From NCBI RefSeq assembly GCF_002884445.1, contig NZ_KZ614144.1, positions 475,272-539,271 of the forward strand: a stretch of DNA of 64,000 bases. Direction: 5' to 3'. The DNA is from Paenibacillus castaneae (GTDB taxonomy: Bacteria; Bacillota; Bacilli; Paenibacillales; Paenibacillaceae). The position numbers were made by a program, and so were the translations under genes. Positions 32,007 through 41,232 of the stretch are shown piece by piece; position 1 is the first letter of the stretch, and each line of letters opens with the position of its first letter. Below the pieces are notes generated by a model. It searched no databases. It was not told the origin of the DNA and worked only from the letters and a program-made list of their open reading frames with translations.

Positions 32007-33830
32007 GTGAGTAATAAGAATCGTATGTTAGTCATTCTGATGGTAGATATTTGTATTATATGGGTAGCAGTTTCGATTTCCTATCTATTTCGCTTTAATG
32101 GATCGGTCCCTCCCTACTATAAATCGCAAATGCTAGTATTTGCTATATTAATAACATTAATTTGTGGATTAAGTTTATATTGTTTCCGTATGTATAGACA
32201 AATGTGGCAGTACGCCAGTGTTGGAGAAATTATTGAACTTGTGAAAGCCATTCTAACAGGGATGGTGTTGTCTTATCTTGCGACATACCTGGTGTTCGGG
32301 GAAAGAGTCCCTCTATCTATTACTTCGCGTACGGTTGAGCTTATGCTGCTCTTCATGGGCGGCTCACGCTTTGTATGGCGATTAATTCGTGTGAATAGAA
32401 CAAAAAAAGCGGATTTAGACGTAAATGTAATAGTTATAGGAGCCGGAGATTGCGGTGCACTCATTGCTAAAGAAATAATGACAAGTAATAGCTTTAAAGG
32501 AAATCGTATTATAGGGTTCATAGATGACGATCCTAATAAACGTAATATGCAGGTAGCAGGCTTGCGGGTGCTTGGAAACCGTACAAATATTGAAGAGATC
32601 GTTCGGAATCATCTTATTCAGGACATTATTATCGCTATGCCTTCCGCGAAGCGGTCGGATATAACTGATATTATAAATATTTGTAAGCTGACAGGCGCGA
32701 AGGTTAGGATTATTCCTTCCATTAATGATTTTATTAAAGGTCGTATTGCAGTGAATACGTTAAGAAATGTAGAAGTAGAGGATCTGCTTGGAAGAGAACC
32801 CGTTAAGATTGATATGAATGGAATAATGGATTATGTCGCAGAGAAAGTCGTTCTCGTAACAGGAGCCGGAGGCTCGATTGGTTCAGAGTTATCCAGACAA
32901 ATTTCATTATATAATCCAGCGAAATTGCTGCTGTTAGGACATGGTGAGAACAGCATTTATACCATTGAGATGGAGCTTAGAAATAAGTTTCCAAATCTGC
33001 AGCTAGAGACAGTTATTGCTGATATTCAAGACCGTAATCGAATGGAGCATGTATTTAATAGGTTTAAGCCGCAGGTTGTCTTCCATGCAGCCGCACATAA
33101 GCATGTACCGCTAATGGAACGCAATCCATCCGAGGCTGTTAAGAACAATGTGTTTGGTACTAGAAATGTGGCGGACTGTGCAGACAAATACAAGGCTGAA
33201 AGATTTGTAATGATTTCTTCGGATAAGGCTGTTAATCCATCTAGTATTATGGGGGCTACAAAACGTTTAGCTGAGATGTACATACAAAGCATTAACTCCA
33301 TAAGCGCAACGCAATTTGTAGCAGTCAGATTCGGAAACGTACTTGGCAGCCGAGGCAGTGTTATTCCCAGGTTCAAACAGCAGATTGCTACAGGTGGCCC
33401 AGTAACGGTGACACATCCAGACATGGTCAGATATTTCATGACTATACCGGAAGCAGTACAGCTCGTTATTCAAGCAGGTGCTTTCGCCAAAGGGGGCGAG
33501 ATCTTTGTTCTTGATATGGGCAAGCCTGTTCGTATTCTTGATCTCGCTAAAGATCTAATTCGATTATCGGGTTATGAGCCTGATTCAGATATAGAAATCA
33601 ACTTCAGTGGTATGCGGGAAGGTGAGAAGCTGTTCGAGGAGCTGCTTACAGACGAAGAAGCCATATCATCAACCCAGCATGAGCGTATTTTTATTGGCAA
33701 GCCGACTGAGATTAATAGAGTAGAGTTGGAAATGCAGTTTAAACAAATCGAGAGAGTACTTGGAGAAAATCATAATTCAATTAAAGATGTTATTGAGCAC
33801 TTAGTCCCTTTTTATTCACATGTATCTTAA
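32007..33830 (+). CDS. Membrane-bound nucleotide-sugar 4,6-dehydratase (EpsC/CapD/WbpM-like)
   Basis: This 607-residue protein has four N-terminal membrane helices, a first CoA-binding-like Rossmann domain (VIVIGAGDCGALIAKEI) and a C-terminal SDR domain (VVLVTGAGGSIGSELSRQIS). MISSDKAVNPSSIMGATKRL shows the M-x-x-x-K catalytic variant that replaces Tyr-x-x-x-Lys in long-chain UDP-GlcNAc C6-dehydratases. The expected product is UDP-4-keto-6-deoxy-GlcNAc, the precursor of bacillosamine, QuiNAc or FucNAc; the exact product is inferred. GTG 32007 follows GAGAGGGAG. It comes directly after the kinase and probably in one operon with it. Confidence 0.92.
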   Translation: MSNKNRMLVILMVDICIIWVAVSISYLFRFNGSVPPYYKSQMLVFAILITLICGLSLYCFRMYRQMWQYASVGEIIELVKAILTGMVLSYLATYLVFGERVPLSITSRTVELMLLFMGGSRFVWRLIRVNRTKKADLDVNVIVIGAGDCGALIAKEIMTSNSFKGNRIIGFIDDDPNKRNMQVAGLRVLGNRTNIEEIVRNHLIQDIIIAMPSAKRSDITDIINICKLTGAKVRIIPSINDFIKGRIAVNTLRNVEVEDLLGREPVKIDMNGIMDYVAEKVVLVTGAGGSIGSELSRQISLYNPAKLLLLGHGENSIYTIEMELRNKFPNLQLETVIADIQDRNRMEHVFNRFKPQVVFHAAAHKHVPLMERNPSEAVKNNVFGTRNVADCADKYKAERFVMISSDKAVNPSSIMGATKRLAEMYIQSINSISATQFVAVRFGNVLGSRGSVIPRFKQQIATGGPVTVTHPDMVRYFMTIPEAVQLVIQAGAFAKGGEIFVLDMGKPVRILDLAKDLIRLSGYEPDSDIEINFSGMREGEKLFEELLTDEEAISSTQHERIFIGKPTEINRVELEMQFKQIERVLGENHNSIKDVIEHLVPFYSHVS

Positions 33831-33860
33831 CATCAGCAATTGAGAGAGCGAGGAAATGAT

Positions 33861-34499
33861 ATGCGGAAGAATAGATGGAAGAAGATATTAATTTGGACAG
33901 CATCGATTATAGTGGTCTTGGGAATTGGGGGCTTATTCGCAGCGAACTATGCTGTGGATAAGCTTATTTCGACGTTAGCGGCAGATCTGGAAAATGACTT
34001 ATTAACTGAGGATGTACCAAATGAACCGGTTGCTCCTGAGAAGTCGGGAGACGATCAAACTGATGTTAATAACAATGAAACAGTAAAGGATTTAGAGGGA
34101 GCATCTTCACCAAAAGGAGACACCACTAATAAAACAGACAAGTCAGGTCAAGAGAATACTTCAACTGATGATTCCAAAAATAAGAGTGGTGATGGTAAGA
34201 AAACGGATGGATATAGTGCTGAAGTATCCGTAGATAAAGCCAAAGACTTGCAAGAGAAAATAACGGTTGGAGAGAAAGCTCAACTTACGGGAGTTCTTCT
34301 TAAAGAATTGACTATGGAAGATATTAAAGAACTTCAAGCACTATCCAAGGGTGGCATGAGTGTTGAAGAGAAGAAAAAAGCACGTAGTATTATTCTTGAA
34401 AGGCTATCTCCTGAGCAATATGATGAGCTGATTCAAGTAGCCAAAAAATATGGAATGAGTCAGGGTAAGTCTTATGCTGAGGTTAGTAAAGAGAAATAG
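33861..34499 (+). CDS. Membrane-anchored protein of unknown function with acidic/Thr-Ser-Lys linker
   Basis: This 212-residue protein has one N-terminal transmembrane helix (ILIWTASIIVVLGIGGLFAA). Outside it lies a low-complexity Asp/Asn/Thr/Lys-rich linker (residues about 50-125) and a helical C-terminal domain (LTMEDIKELQALSKGGMSVE, ...LSPEQYDELIQVAKKYG). No catalytic motif is visible. ATG 33861 follows GAGGAAATGAT, while the TTG at 33840 lacks an SD. Position between the dehydratase and galU suggests a role in EPS assembly or wall attachment, but I do not recognise the family. Its layout resembles the membrane-anchored protein at 52429-53154 without clear sequence similarity. Confidence 0.75.
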   Translation: MRKNRWKKILIWTASIIVVLGIGGLFAANYAVDKLISTLAADLENDLLTEDVPNEPVAPEKSGDDQTDVNNNETVKDLEGASSPKGDTTNKTDKSGQENTSTDDSKNKSGDGKKTDGYSAEVSVDKAKDLQEKITVGEKAQLTGVLLKELTMEDIKELQALSKGGMSVEEKKKARSIILERLSPEQYDELIQVAKKYGMSQGKSYAEVSKEK

Positions 34500-34544
34500 G
34501 CCATTTCAAAGAAATTGAATAAGGCTATTTTAGGAGGTTATATC

Positions 34545-35429
34545 ATGAAAGTTCGTAAGGCTATAATTCCAGCAGCTGGCTTAGGAACAAGATTCTTGCC
34601 AGCTACTAAGGCTATGCCTAAAGAAATGCTTCCTATCGTCGATAAACCGACTATCCAATATATAGTAGAAGAAGCAGTAGAGTCAGGAATTGAAGATATT
34701 ATTATTGTAACGGGCAAAGGGAAAAGAGCGATTGAAGATCATTTTGATAATTCATTCGAGCTAGAACAAAGCTTATTCGAAAAAGGGAAGTTTGAACTGT
34801 TAAACGAAGTGCAAAAGTCTTCAAAAATGGTGGATATACATTATATTCGTCAGAAAGAGGCCAGAGGCCTTGGTCATGCGATTTGGTGTGCAAGAAAGTT
34901 TATTGGAAATGAGCCCTTTGCAGTGTTGCTAGGTGATGATATCGTGCAGGCTGAAAAACCTTGTTTGAAGCAGATGATTGAGCAGTATGATCGATATAAG
35001 TCATCGGTTATTGGTGTACAGAGTGTTTCTGAGGATGAGGTTTCTAGATATGGGATTGTTGACGGAAAGGAAATCCATGACCGTCTTTATAGTGTGAATA
35101 ACTTAGTAGAAAAGCCTAAGAAAGAAGAAGCCCCTTCAAGTATTGCGATAATGGGGCGTTATATTCTTAGTCCGAAAATTTTTGATATACTACATGATCA
35201 AAAACCAGGAGCAGGTGGCGAAATTCAGCTAACAGATGCCATCGCGGAATTAAATCGAATGGAAGCCGTATACGCCTATGACTTTGAAGGGACTAGGTAT
35301 GATGTAGGGGAGAAATTGGGCTTTATCAAGACTCAGTTGGAATTTGCCTTGCAGCGTGACGATCTGAGAGAGGAATTACTAGAGTATCTTAAGCAGTTGG
35401 TCCAGAAAGACTTAATGATTAGGCTCTAA
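34545..35429 (+). CDS. galU: UTP-glucose-1-phosphate uridylyltransferase
   Basis: This 294-residue enzyme makes UDP-glucose from UTP and glucose 1-phosphate. The nucleotidyl-transferase signature [20 protein letters not shown] with [20 protein letters not shown] is complete, and [18 protein letters not shown] near the C-terminus is standard for GalU/GtaB. ATG 34545 follows an excellent SD (TAGGAGGT). It supplies the UDP-glucose used by the dehydrogenase encoded next. Confidence 0.96.
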   Translation: MKVRKAIIPAAGLGTRFLPATKAMPKEMLPIVDKPTIQYIVEEAVESGIEDIIIVTGKGKRAIEDHFDNSFELEQSLFEKGKFELLNEVQKSSKMVDIHYIRQKEARGLGHAIWCARKFIGNEPFAVLLGDDIVQAEKPCLKQMIEQYDRYKSSVIGVQSVSEDEVSRYGIVDGKEIHDRLYSVNNLVEKPKKEEAPSSIAIMGRYILSPKIFDILHDQKPGAGGEIQLTDAIAELNRMEAVYAYDFEGTRYDVGEKLGFIKTQLEFALQRDDLREELLEYLKQLVQKDLMIRL

Positions 35430-35489
35430 TTAAGATATATTTCCCAAAAATTTCATTCAATAAATCGCCTATGATTGGAGTCGCCATAT

Positions 35490-36872
35490 ATGAAGAGAAT
35501 AGCAGTTATTGGAACAGGTTACGTGGGCTTAGTCTCAGGAACCTGTTTCTCACATATAGGAAATACGGTAATCTGCTGTGATATTGATCAGCAAAAAATT
35601 AATAATTTAAAAAACGGTAGCATTCCTATTTATGAACCGGGTCTAGAAGACATGGTGAAGGCAAATGTAGAGGCAGGACGTCTAATGTTTACTACAGACA
35701 TTCCGGCTGCTATTCAGACAGCAGATATTATATATATTGCGGTAGGAACACCAATGTCCATCACTGGCGAAGCTGATTTGCGTTATGTAACATCGGTTGC
35801 TCAGACAATTGGTGCTAATCTTAATACATACAAAGTAATTGTAAATAAAAGCACTGTGCCAGTTGGGACTGGAAGACTAGTAGAAAGAATTATAAAAGAA
35901 CATTTATTAGATAAAACGATCGAATTTGATGTTGTCTCTAATCCGGAGTTTCTCAAAGAAGGTTCAGCAATAGAAGATTGTATGAATATGGAGCGAGCTG
36001 TAATCGGAGCTACAAGTGAGAGAGCTGCAAAGCTCATTGAAGAGCTACACGAGCCTTTTCAGACAACAATCTTCGTTACTGACTTAGAAAGCGCAGAGAT
36101 GATCAAATATGCGTCTAATACTTTTCTAGCAACAAAAATATCATTTATAAACTCCATCGCGAATATTTGCGAAAGGGTAGGAGCAGATGTAAATGAGGTT
36201 GCAGCAGGTATGGGATTGGATTCTAGAATAGGCTCAAAATTTCTACAAGCGGGCATCGGTTATGGTGGATCTTGTTTCCCTAAGGATACTCATGCACTTG
36301 TTCATATAGCTGAAGAATCAGGTTATAATTTCCAACTTATGAAGTCAGTTATTGAAACAAACGAACAACAACGAGTAGTTGTAATACAAAAAATTAAAGA
36401 GCTTGTTGGAGACCTTAGAGGGAAGACCATTGGTATTCTAGGACTGGCATTTAAACCGAATACGGATGATATGCGCGATGCTCCGTCACTTTCTATTATT
36501 CCGAAATTGCTGCAGCAAGGCGCAAAAATAAAAGCTTACGATCCGATAGCTTCTAAAGAAGCTAAGATTCACTTTGGTGAAAAAATCAAATACGAGAATG
36601 ACCCATATGAAACTGTTATGAATTGTGATGTGTGCTTGATCTTGACCGAGTGGAATCAGGTAAAAACAATGGACTTAGATCAGGTGAAAGAATTATTGAA
36701 ACAGCCTATTATGGTTGATGGCAGAAACTGCTTTGATCCTGAAATGATGAGAGCACGTGGATTTACATATTCGTCTATTGGGAGACCTAATGTCTATAGG
36801 GAAGATAACAGTTTTCGAGGAGCAAATGAAAAACTAGAAAAACTAGGATATAGCTTTGAGGCGGGGGTATAA
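35490..36872 (+). CDS. ugd: UDP-glucose 6-dehydrogenase
   Basis: This 460-residue enzyme oxidises UDP-glucose twice to UDP-glucuronate. RIAVIGTGYVGLVSGTCFSH is the NAD-binding fold, EFLKEGSAIEDCMNMERAVI the substrate strand, and IGYGGSCFPKDTHALVHIAE carries the catalytic Cys. ILGLAFKPNTDDMRDAPSLS closes the C-terminal domain. ATG 35490 follows TTGGAG. In related systems this enzyme is phosphorylated by the CpsD-type kinase. Its product feeds the UDP-glucuronate 4-epimerase at 49185-50183. Confidence 0.95.
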   Translation: MKRIAVIGTGYVGLVSGTCFSHIGNTVICCDIDQQKINNLKNGSIPIYEPGLEDMVKANVEAGRLMFTTDIPAAIQTADIIYIAVGTPMSITGEADLRYVTSVAQTIGANLNTYKVIVNKSTVPVGTGRLVERIIKEHLLDKTIEFDVVSNPEFLKEGSAIEDCMNMERAVIGATSERAAKLIEELHEPFQTTIFVTDLESAEMIKYASNTFLATKISFINSIANICERVGADVNEVAAGMGLDSRIGSKFLQAGIGYGGSCFPKDTHALVHIAEESGYNFQLMKSVIETNEQQRVVVIQKIKELVGDLRGKTIGILGLAFKPNTDDMRDAPSLSIIPKLLQQGAKIKAYDPIASKEAKIHFGEKIKYENDPYETVMNCDVCLILTEWNQVKTMDLDQVKELLKQPIMVDGRNCFDPEMMRARGFTYSSIGRPNVYREDNSFRGANEKLEKLGYSFEAGV

Positions 36873-36876
36873 GATA

Positions 36877-37497
36877 ATGGCTTACTTGAAATTAAAGCGA
36901 ATAATGGATTTCTCACTAGCACTTATTGGTTTAATTGTATTGTCACCTATCTTCCTAGCTCTAATTTTAGCTATTAAAGTAGATTCAAAGGGTCCTGTAC
37001 TATTTAAACAAAAAAGATTCGGCATAAATAAAAACTACTTTTATATTTTAAAATTCCGCACAATGAGAGTAGACACACCAAAGGATACCCCGACACATTT
37101 ACTGTCCAACTCTGAAGCCTACATAACCCGTATTGGAGGCTTTCTTAGAAAGACATCTCTCGATGAGATACCCCAAATCATAAATATTATTGCAGGGCAA
37201 ATGTCGATTGTTGGACCGCGCCCCGCTCTCTGGAATCAATATGATCTAATTGCAGAGAGAGAGAGATACAATGCTAATGATATAATGCCTGGTCTTACTG
37301 GATGGGCTCAAATTAATGGTCGCGATGAGCTGCCAATCGAGGTTAAGGCTAAGCTAGATGGAGAGTATGTTGAGAAAATGAGTCTCTCTATGGATATAAA
37401 ATGTTTTATGGGTACCGTTGTAAGTGTTCTTAAAAGCGATGGTGTAGTTGAAGGTGGAACGAGCAGCGTAGCAGGGAAGAGTAGACTAGAGAGTTAA
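36877..37497 (+). CDS. Initiating undecaprenyl-phosphate sugar-phosphate transferase
   Basis: This 206-residue bacterial sugar transferase starts the repeat unit on undecaprenyl phosphate. It has one N-terminal membrane helix (LIGLIVLSPIFLALILAIKV), then FYILKFRTMR, TSLDEIPQIINIIAGQMSIV with GPRPAL, and MPGLTGWAQINGRDELP, the ordered motifs of the PglC/EpsL monotopic class. ATG 36877 follows GAGGCGGGGG, four bases after the ugd stop. With the upstream 4,6-dehydratase and the SDR enzyme that follows, the first sugar may be a 6-deoxy-N-acetyl sugar (inference). Confidence 0.92.
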   Translation: MAYLKLKRIMDFSLALIGLIVLSPIFLALILAIKVDSKGPVLFKQKRFGINKNYFYILKFRTMRVDTPKDTPTHLLSNSEAYITRIGGFLRKTSLDEIPQIINIIAGQMSIVGPRPALWNQYDLIAERERYNANDIMPGLTGWAQINGRDELPIEVKAKLDGEYVEKMSLSMDIKCFMGTVVSVLKSDGVVEGGTSSVAGKSRLES

Positions 37498-37545
37498 AAA
37501 TTTATAACTAATCTGTTATAGCAGGAGTCAGGAGTTTGACGAGAA

Positions 37546-38436
37546 ATGAACAAAGCGGGCATAGAAAAAAAGAAAATACTTATTACAGCTAAAAACAGTT
37601 ACGTTGGTAATTCGTTTGCGAATTGGGTCAAAGCTAATAATAATTACTCAATCGACTTCATCTCCTGCCGTACGAATGATTGGAAACATGTGTCGTTTTC
37701 TAGCTATGATGTTATTTTGCATGTTGCAGGTATTGCTCATGTCGACGCAAAGTCTGATCAAGAGGCCTTGTATTATAAGGTTAATCGAGATTTAACAATC
37801 GAACTAGCTAAGAAAGCTAAGCTAGAGGGTGTTAAACAATTTATATTTATGAGCAGCATGATTGTTTTTGGTGAAAGTAATTCAAAATTACCGAATGTTG
37901 AAGTAACAAAACAAACAAAGCCTAATCCAAGTGGTTTTTATGGAGACAGTAAATTACAAGCAGAGATGGGTATAACATCACTTCAAGATGAAATTTTCAA
38001 TGTCGTAATCATACGGCCTCCAATGATTTATGGGAAAGGTTCAAAGGGAAATTTCCCGAAATTAGTTCAACTGGCTAAGAAAGCTCCCATTTTTCCCAAC
38101 ATAGATAACAAGCGTAGTATGCTCTATATAGATAATCTCAGTGAGTTTATAAAGCTAATGATACATAATGATGAGTTTGGTATTTTTCATCCACAGAATA
38201 AGGAATACGTAAATACATCAGATATGGTTAATAAGATTGGAAACGTTTATGGGAAAAAAATTGTATTAACAAAACTATTCAATCCATTAATAATTAGCAT
38301 TGGCAATAAAGTTAATACGGTAAACAAAGTATTTGGAACCTTTACATATGAGAAGGAAATGTCAATATATAAAGAAAGTTATTGGGTGAGTAATCTAGAG
38401 AACTCATTACTACTAACGGAGCGAAGTGAAACATGA
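37546..38436 (+). CDS. SDR-family nucleotide-sugar epimerase/reductase
   Basis: This extended SDR protein of 296 residues has the catalytic Y-x-x-x-K in GFYGDSKLQAE and VVIIRPPMIYGKGSKGNFP downstream, as in WbpV/FnlB-type 4-reductases and UDP-sugar epimerases. The N-terminal dinucleotide motif is degenerate: LITAKNSYVGNSF replaces the usual T-G-x-x-G-x-x-G. Placed next to an initiating transferase and after a WbpM-like dehydratase, it could reduce the 4-keto sugar to UDP-QuiNAc or UDP-FucNAc, as in Pseudomonas O-antigen loci. This is inference from context. It overlaps the next gene by ATGA. Confidence 0.82.
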   Translation: MNKAGIEKKKILITAKNSYVGNSFANWVKANNNYSIDFISCRTNDWKHVSFSSYDVILHVAGIAHVDAKSDQEALYYKVNRDLTIELAKKAKLEGVKQFIFMSSMIVFGESNSKLPNVEVTKQTKPNPSGFYGDSKLQAEMGITSLQDEIFNVVIIRPPMIYGKGSKGNFPKLVQLAKKAPIFPNIDNKRSMLYIDNLSEFIKLMIHNDEFGIFHPQNKEYVNTSDMVNKIGNVYGKKIVLTKLFNPLIISIGNKVNTVNKVFGTFTYEKEMSIYKESYWVSNLENSLLLTERSET

Positions 38437-39518
38437 AAAAAGTTTTGATACTGGTGAACCATGATGTTGTAATATACAACTTCAGAAAAGAGTTAGTAGA
38501 ACGTTTACTAAAAGATGGATACGAAGTCTATATCTCTTCTCCATATGGTGAACGTATAGATGATCTTAGGAAATTGGGATGCAAGTATGTGGAGGCAACG
38601 ATAGCAAGGCACGGGACTAACCCAATAGAGGAACTAAAATTACTGCGATACTACAAAAAAATAATGAAGGAAATTAAACCACATATTGTTCTTTCCTACA
38701 CGATTAAGCCTAACATTTATGGCGGAATGGCATCTGCTTCATTGAATATTCCTTATATAGCAAATATAACTGGTCTTGGAACAGCAGTTGAAAATGATGG
38801 AATTATGCAGAAGGTTACAGTTCTTCTTTATAAATATGCGTTTAGAAAAATTAGTTGTTTGTTTTTTCAGAACGAAGAAAATAAACAGTTTTTTATAAAC
38901 AGAAATATAGCCGTAGACAAGCATAGGCTAATTCCGGGATCAGGTGTTAATTTAGACCATTTTACTGTATTAGAGTACCCTCCTGAAGATACGATAGAGT
39001 TTGTATTTATATCGCGAATTATGAAGGAAAAAGGAATAGACCAGTATTTAGAAGCAGCTAAATATATTAGGGAGAAATATGTAAATACAAGATTTCATAT
39101 TATTGGATTTTGCGAAGAGGATTATGAGGACAAATTTAGGGAATTGAAAGGTATAGTTGAGTATCATGGTATGCAAAGAGACATAAGAACTTTTCTTGAA
39201 AAGACACATTGTACCGTTCATCCAACATATTACCCCGAGGGAATGTCAAATGTTTTGCTGGAGAGTGCAGCGAGTGGTAGGCCGATTATAACAACTGATA
39301 GAAGCGGTTGTCGTGAAATAGTAGATGTGAATAAAAATGGATATATTGCAAAACAAAGGAATGTTACTGATCTAATTGTAAAGATTGAGGAATTTATTGG
39401 TTTAAGCTATGAACAAAAAAAAGCAATGGGACTTTACGGTAGAGCTAAGGTAGAGAAGCAGTTTGATAGACAGGAAGTTGTAAATGCATATCTAAGTGAG
39501 GTAGCAAAAACACATTAG
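38433..39518 (+). CDS. Family 4 glycosyltransferase (CapM/EpsD-like)
   Basis: This is a GT-B fold enzyme of 361 residues. VLILVNHDVVIYNFRKELVE opens the acceptor domain, and VLSYTIKPNIYGGMASASL is typical of the GT4 group containing CapM. HPTYYPEGMSNVLLESAASG carries the E-x7-E donor motif. Donor and linkage are unknown. It is translationally coupled to the preceding SDR gene. Confidence 0.88.
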   Translation: MKKVLILVNHDVVIYNFRKELVERLLKDGYEVYISSPYGERIDDLRKLGCKYVEATIARHGTNPIEELKLLRYYKKIMKEIKPHIVLSYTIKPNIYGGMASASLNIPYIANITGLGTAVENDGIMQKVTVLLYKYAFRKISCLFFQNEENKQFFINRNIAVDKHRLIPGSGVNLDHFTVLEYPPEDTIEFVFISRIMKEKGIDQYLEAAKYIREKYVNTRFHIIGFCEEDYEDKFRELKGIVEYHGMQRDIRTFLEKTHCTVHPTYYPEGMSNVLLESAASGRPIITTDRSGCREIVDVNKNGYIAKQRNVTDLIVKIEEFIGLSYEQKKAMGLYGRAKVEKQFDRQEVVNAYLSEVAKTH

Positions 39519-39545
39519 GGTTATAAATACAAAGAGGTGGGACGT

Positions 39546-40445
39546 ATGAAAGTAGATTATAAGAAGGTAATTAAGAATAAAGATTTACGCTTAAAATTAA
39601 TAGGCTTATTTAATCTCATTCCTGATAAACCAATACTTAAACTTCAATATAGAATTAAAAATGGTAGAAAACTAAATCTTAGTGAGCCTAAAAGATATAC
39701 GGAGAAACTGCAGTGGTACAAGTTAAATTATCGAGATAAATTAATGACGAAATGTTCTGATAAGTATGAAGTGAGAAGTTATATCGAGGAAAAGGGTTAT
39801 GGAGATATATTAAATGAATTGTATGGTGTATATGAGAATGTAAATGAAATCAATTTTGAATTATTACCAAATTCATTTGCTATAAAGGTAAATAATGCTT
39901 CAGGAACAAATATATTTATAACAGACAAAACCTTAATGGATATTAATGCAGTTAAGAAACAATTACAAGTTTGGTTAAACCCTAAAAGGTACTCACCAGG
40001 AAGAGAATGGTGTTATTATGATATACATCCTAAAATAATCATCGAGAAACTTATTGAGCGGGATATAAATAATGATCTTCCAGACTATAAGTTTTTTTGT
40101 TTTGATGGAAAGGTATTTTGTTTATATACCATGATAGATTATGCGGATAATCATGAAAATGGAAAGCTTGGTTTTTATAATAGAAATTTTAATAAAATGC
40201 CATATAGAAGAACTGATTTCGGAGAGATTACTGTTGAGCTGGATAAGCCTAAAAATTTTGAGAAAATGATAGAAATAGCGACAAAGCTTTCTGAGGATTT
40301 TCCACATGTAAGAGTCGACTTTTATAACGTTGACGGGAAAATTATCTTTGGAGAATTAACATTTTATAATGCCAGTGGTTATACATCGTTTGAACCTGAT
40401 GAATTTGATTTTATTTTAGGTGAACAGTTTGTATTACCTACTTGA
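39546..40445 (+). CDS. TupA-like ATP-grasp protein
   Basis: This 299-residue protein of the TupA-like ATP-grasp family (named after the teichuronopeptide gene of Bacillus halodurans) occurs in polysaccharide loci. LNLSEPKRYTEKLQWYKLNY and KCSDKYEVRSYIEEKGYGDI are the conserved opening. The family nucleotide-binding core follows at FAIKVNNASGTNIFITDK, and DFPHVRVDFYNVDGKIIFGE with LTFYNASG gives the metal-binding end. It may attach an amino acid to a uronic acid of the polymer, as TupA is proposed to do. That would fit the uronate pathway here, but is inferred. ATG 39546 follows AGAGGTGG. Confidence 0.85.
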   Translation: MKVDYKKVIKNKDLRLKLIGLFNLIPDKPILKLQYRIKNGRKLNLSEPKRYTEKLQWYKLNYRDKLMTKCSDKYEVRSYIEEKGYGDILNELYGVYENVNEINFELLPNSFAIKVNNASGTNIFITDKTLMDINAVKKQLQVWLNPKRYSPGREWCYYDIHPKIIIEKLIERDINNDLPDYKFFCFDGKVFCLYTMIDYADNHENGKLGFYNRNFNKMPYRRTDFGEITVELDKPKNFEKMIEIATKLSEDFPHVRVDFYNVDGKIIFGELTFYNASGYTSFEPDEFDFILGEQFVLPT

Positions 40446-40511
40446 CTCTTGCAAAAATAATAATCTGAGCTTAAAACAGACAGACTGGTAGCGTTAGTGG
40501 TCCTAGGGGCG

Positions 40512-41050
40512 TTATGAGATCATGTTAAGATCTCGTAATATGTCGAACAGCGGCTTCTTTTGCATCGCTTGTTCATAGACAAACAGCAGTAATTGCGCTT
40601 TATTCCCATGACGAAATCTTCGGACGACATCACCAAGGGTTAACTTGGGTGAAGGTTTCGACCATTGAATTCTTTGAAACTCTAAGAGATTTTGGATAAG
40701 AAATTGTATAGCCCAGAAACGATTAATGCCATGCTCAGGATCGTAACGAGAACCAGGCTTTGATCTTTACACATGATACAAAACGGGGATGCTGTCGCAT
40801 CAAACTTGTCTTCCCATGATAACAACACCCGAACATTCTCTGTGTCTGCAAGAGGTCTTTCGTAGGCATAGACACGATAACGATTGTTCTCTACGGGTAC
40901 GGAGCAGAGATCCGCGTTTTCGATGTACGTTGCCGCAAAGTCGGACATCGATGTCCGAAGCTTGCTAGCCCAATATTCAGCTACAAGAATGACACGCTTA
41001 CTTACCTTGGATATAGGTGATTTAGTATATCCAAATACTGTAGAAAGCAA
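40512..41050 (-). pseudogene. IS4-type transposase remnant
   Basis: On the minus strand the first part (41050 to about 40750) encodes a DDE transposase fragment with RYRVYAYERPLADTENVRVL and ATASPFCIMCKDQSLVLVTI. A second piece, in another frame from about 40713 to the TAA at 40512, reads NRFWAIQFLIQNLLEF, then PSPKLTLGDVVRRFRHGNKA and FVYEQAMQKKPLFDILRDL. The central Y-x-x-R-W-x-I-E region of the catalytic domain is missing and the two parts are frameshifted, so it is a dead remnant lacking its N-terminus. I did not find terminal inverted repeats. It sits inside the glycosyltransferase block and marks a past rearrangement. Confidence 0.85.
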
Positions 41051-41232
41051 TCATAACAACTTGTATAATAATTCATCGAATGTTGAAGTTGTAATGTATG
41101 GGTTTAAGCGTTAGAGTGAGCAGATCAAAAGCAAATATAGCCAAATTGATAATAAGGAATTGCTTTGGGAAATTTGAATTATAAAGTATGTAATAGATAT
41201 ATTCTTATGGAAATAAGAGAGGTATTATTTTG

